Positions 6,517 through 8,176 of a stretch of 8,176 nt of DNA are shown here, piece after piece (the stretch's first letter is position 1; every line of letters starts with the position of its first letter). Source of the stretch: Hyphomicrobiales bacterium (GTDB lineage Bacteria > Pseudomonadota > Alphaproteobacteria > Rhizobiales > Beijerinckiaceae); contig JAQGJO010000399.1 of assembly GCA_028290595.1 (NCBI GenBank), positions 1-8,176 on the forward strand. Direction: 5' to 3'. The position numbers and the translations under genes were made by a program. The notes beneath the pieces are model-generated. The model was not told the origin of the DNA. It did no database searches and saw nothing but the letters and a program-made list of their open reading frames with translations.

Positions 6517-6591
6517 TCAACGAAGGCCGAGGAAGGAGAGGATTGCCATGATGACCACGATCAGGCCGACGAGATAGATGATGCCGTTCAT
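6517..6591 (-). CDS. Single-helix membrane microprotein (24 aa)
   Basis: The product has 24 residues: 'MNGIIYLVGLIVVIMAILSF' followed by 'LGLR'. It is almost entirely one membrane helix ending in Arg. A TTGGAGA ribosome binding site precedes the ATG, and the gene is the first after the EcfG-type promoter at 6668-6692, with an estimated leader of about 70 bases. The four-helix membrane protein gene follows 37 bases later. Short proteins of nearly this sequence are, to my recollection, widespread as hypothetical proteins in Rhizobiales. No function is known; modulation of a neighbouring membrane protein is a reasonable guess for such single-helix peptides. Confidence 0.75.
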   Translation of the reverse strand: MNGIIYLVGLIVVIMAILSFLGLR

Positions 6592-6893
6592 TGCGTTTCT
6601 CCAAGTTGCATTAATCTTGGTGCCGTCAATCTAGAGCTCCGCGATGCAATGCGCTGAGCGGACAGAAAACGTCTAAAGTGTGAAATCGTTCCTTGGGTTG
6701 GGATTATTCGCGATCGCCGACAAAATGCCGTTGCGGATCGGATACCCGCGCATCATGTTGGAACATCTGCGTGTCTGAGCAATTGCCTAATTGATGGTGA
6801 AGCGGACACGGCGGCTTGCACTAGCCCGAAAGCTGGTGTTCAAAGGCTCTTTTATGGCCACATTTCGATCGAACCGGCCGAACCTGGTGAAAG
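6592..6893. other. 302-base divergent intergenic region
   Basis: The left part carries the leader and EcfG-type promoter of the minus-strand microprotein gene. The remainder (about 6693-6893) should contain the promoter of the plus-strand sensor gene, but I see no clear match to a known sigma-factor site. A small inverted repeat CAATT-GCCT-AATTG (6780-6793) is present; its role is unknown. Confidence 0.55.
6668..6692 (-). promoter_or_regulatory. EcfG-type general stress promoter for the microprotein/membrane-protein series
   Basis: On the minus strand, GGAAC (6692-6688) and CGTT (6671-6668) are separated by exactly 16 bases. It shares GGAACGAT at its -35 end with the promoter at 1616-1640. 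Transcription would start near 6661, about 70 bases before the 24-residue gene, and could extend through 5604-6479 and 5469-5546 and possibly the AI-2E-family gene. Confidence 0.87.
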
Positions 6894-8176
6894 ATGCCTG
6901 ATCCAGACCGCTCGATACCTTCTACGCCCACAGCCTCCCAAGGCGCTCTGGGGAGCGCGTCGTTGGATACTGCTTCATCAGAGACTGGCGCGCTGCGGCG
7001 GCCGCTGACGATCCGCTCGTTGCTGACGCTGCTCATTGCTGCCGTGCTCGTGCCTCTTCTGGTGCTCAATCTTTATAGCGCCGTGCGCTACGCGGATGCG
7101 GAGCGCAAGGTCATCGAAGTGCAGCGGTTCACGGTTATCGGCAATGTCTCCGAATTGCTGCATCGGGATATCGAGACGGTCGCCGGCACTCTACGGACAC
7201 TGGCCGTGTCACGTGGCTTCATCGAAGCCGATCCCGAGACTTTCCGCCGGCTTGCGGCTTCAGCCGCGAAGCTTGCCAGAATCGAAGCGCTTGTCCTGTA
7301 TGACAATAACGGAAAGCCCATCGCGTCGACGCTGCCGGACACCGAGCGATCGCTGGCTATCCTGAGAGACACCGCACCGATCGATGGCGCGCTTAAAGGG
7401 CAGCCGCTCTATGTTTCCGATCTACTTCCGGAGAGCGGTCGGCAGCGAACGTTTTTGATCAGCGTCCCCGTCTCTCGTGCCGACGGCGCAGCCTACGTGC
7501 TCAGTGCAGTGCTTTATTCCGACCGCTTCGAAAGTCTATTCGCCAATGCAGCCGTTCCGGCTGATTGGACTGTCGCTTTTCTCGATCGCAACGGCGTGCT
7601 GGTTGCGCGAAGCCGGAACGCCGAACAATTTGTCGGCACACCGGCGCGGCCCGAGGGGCAGGCAATCGCACGCAGCGCGGCGCAGGAAGGTTCCTACAAC
7701 AGCGTGACGCTGGAGGATGTGTCCGTCTCCAACGTCTATCGGCGTTCCAGCCTGACCGGCTGGCTTATGGTTGCCGGCGTCCCCAGCCAGGTGATGAATG
7801 CGCCCCTGCTGCGCGCATTTTCATGGCTGGCGGTTGCAGGCATGGCGCTGACGGCCATCGGCCTGACGTTGGCGTCATTTCTGGCGAGCCGCATCGCTAC
7901 GCCCTTGCGCAGGTTGAGCGGAGCCGCCGTGGCGCTGGTCGATGGCGGCGTGCCCGTGGTCGAAAATCCCGGCATCAGCGAACTCGGCGAAGTTCAGCGC
8001 GCCTTTGCCTATGCCGGCAAGATCGCGGAAGAACATCGCGACGGCCAGAACCGCCTGCGGTCCAGCGAATTGTTCTTTCGCCTGTTGCTCGATTCAGCGG
8101 CGGAAGGCATTTTCAGTGTCGATCGCAACGGCGTGGTTACAATCTGCAACGCGACTTTTCTTCAGCTCCTCGGCTT
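6894..8176 (+). CDS. Membrane sensor with Cache-like, HAMP and PAS domains (3' end outside window)
   Basis: The 427 visible residues begin with a polar Ser/Thr/Pro-rich segment (1-40), then a membrane helix (about 42-60, 'LLTLLIAAVLVPLLVLNLY'). An extracytoplasmic region (about 63-305) looks like a Cache domain ('FIEADPETFRRL', 'ARIEALVLYDNNGKPIAS', 'FLISVPVSR', 'WTVAFLDRNGVLVARS', 'GWLMVAGVP'). A second membrane helix (about 308-330), a HAMP domain (about 329-382, 'SRIATPLRRLSGAA') and a PAS start ('FFRLLLDSAAEGIFSVDRNG', from about 393) follow. The ATG at 6894 is the first start after an in-frame stop (6888-6890), with a modest GGTGA site nearby; a TTG at 6963 is an alternative. The reading frame is open to the window end. 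The output domain is not visible, so histidine kinase, HWE/HisKA_2 kinase or diguanylate cyclase are all open. It likely senses a small extracellular ligand. Confidence 0.82.
   Translation, partial: MPDPDRSIPSTPTASQGALGSASLDTASSETGALRRPLTIRSLLTLLIAAVLVPLLVLNLYSAVRYADAERKVIEVQRFTVIGNVSELLHRDIETVAGTLRTLAVSRGFIEADPETFRRLAASAAKLARIEALVLYDNNGKPIASTLPDTERSLAILRDTAPIDGALKGQPLYVSDLLPESGRQRTFLISVPVSRADGAAYVLSAVLYSDRFESLFANAAVPADWTVAFLDRNGVLVARSRNAEQFVGTPARPEGQAIARSAAQEGSYNSVTLEDVSVSNVYRRSSLTGWLMVAGVPSQVMNAPLLRAFSWLAVAGMALTAIGLTLASFLASRIATPLRRLSGAAVALVDGGVPVVENPGISELGEVQRAFAYAGKIAEEHRDGQNRLRSSELFFRLLLDSAAEGIFSVDRNGVVTICNATFLQLLG

Noticed and set aside
6794..6901. A basic 35-residue plus-strand frame overlapping the sensor start by 8 bases
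   Set aside because: No ribosome binding site precedes its ATG and I recognise no family; it may be chance. It could be reconsidered as a leader peptide if translation were shown.

Overview
The window looks like part of the chromosome of a GC-rich alphaproteobacterium, most probably in the Hyphomicrobiales (Rhizobiales). The evidence is the PhyR-type response regulator at the left edge, several small membrane-protein families typical of that order, and three exact matches to the EcfG general-stress promoter pattern GGAAC-N16-CGTT. I cannot name the genus. No tRNA, rRNA, transposase, integrase or CRISPR array is visible.

Layout, left to right. Bases 2-439 (+) encode the receiver half of PhyR, the anti-anti-sigma regulator of the general stress response, closed by a perfect-palindrome terminator that probably works in both directions. 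Bases 510-1552 (-) hold three small membrane-protein genes: a DUF3309-like 52-residue protein, a DUF883/ElaB-like tail-anchored protein and a holin-like protein. An EcfG-type promoter at 1616-1640 precedes them. A 410-base intergenic region carries this promoter, a 16-bp-arm inverted repeat and a second, divergent EcfG-type promoter at 1862-1886. That promoter leads into a secreted PRC-barrel protein (1963-2652) and a general-stress 17M/YflT-like glycine-zipper protein (2723-3322), both on +. Convergent to these is a minus-strand series, read right to left: a 24-residue membrane microprotein (6517-6591), a four-helix membrane protein (5604-6479), a 25-residue membrane microprotein (5469-5546) and a long AI-2E-family transporter with an extra soluble C-terminal domain (3355-5313). 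The third EcfG-type promoter (6668-6692) lies at the head of this series. From 6894 to the right edge (+) runs the start of a membrane sensor with a periplasmic Cache-like domain, HAMP and the beginning of a PAS domain; its output domain is outside the window.

Together this reads as a general-stress-response neighbourhood. PhyR frees the sigma factor EcfG from its anti-sigma factor NepR, and EcfG would then transcribe three groups of envelope-directed genes from the three promoters. Neither NepR nor EcfG is in the window. The sensor at the right edge could be a stress-input kinase, but its class cannot be decided here. The least described parts are the two microproteins of 24 and 25 residues, the C-terminal domain of the AI-2E-family protein, and the coordinated membrane-protein set as a whole.
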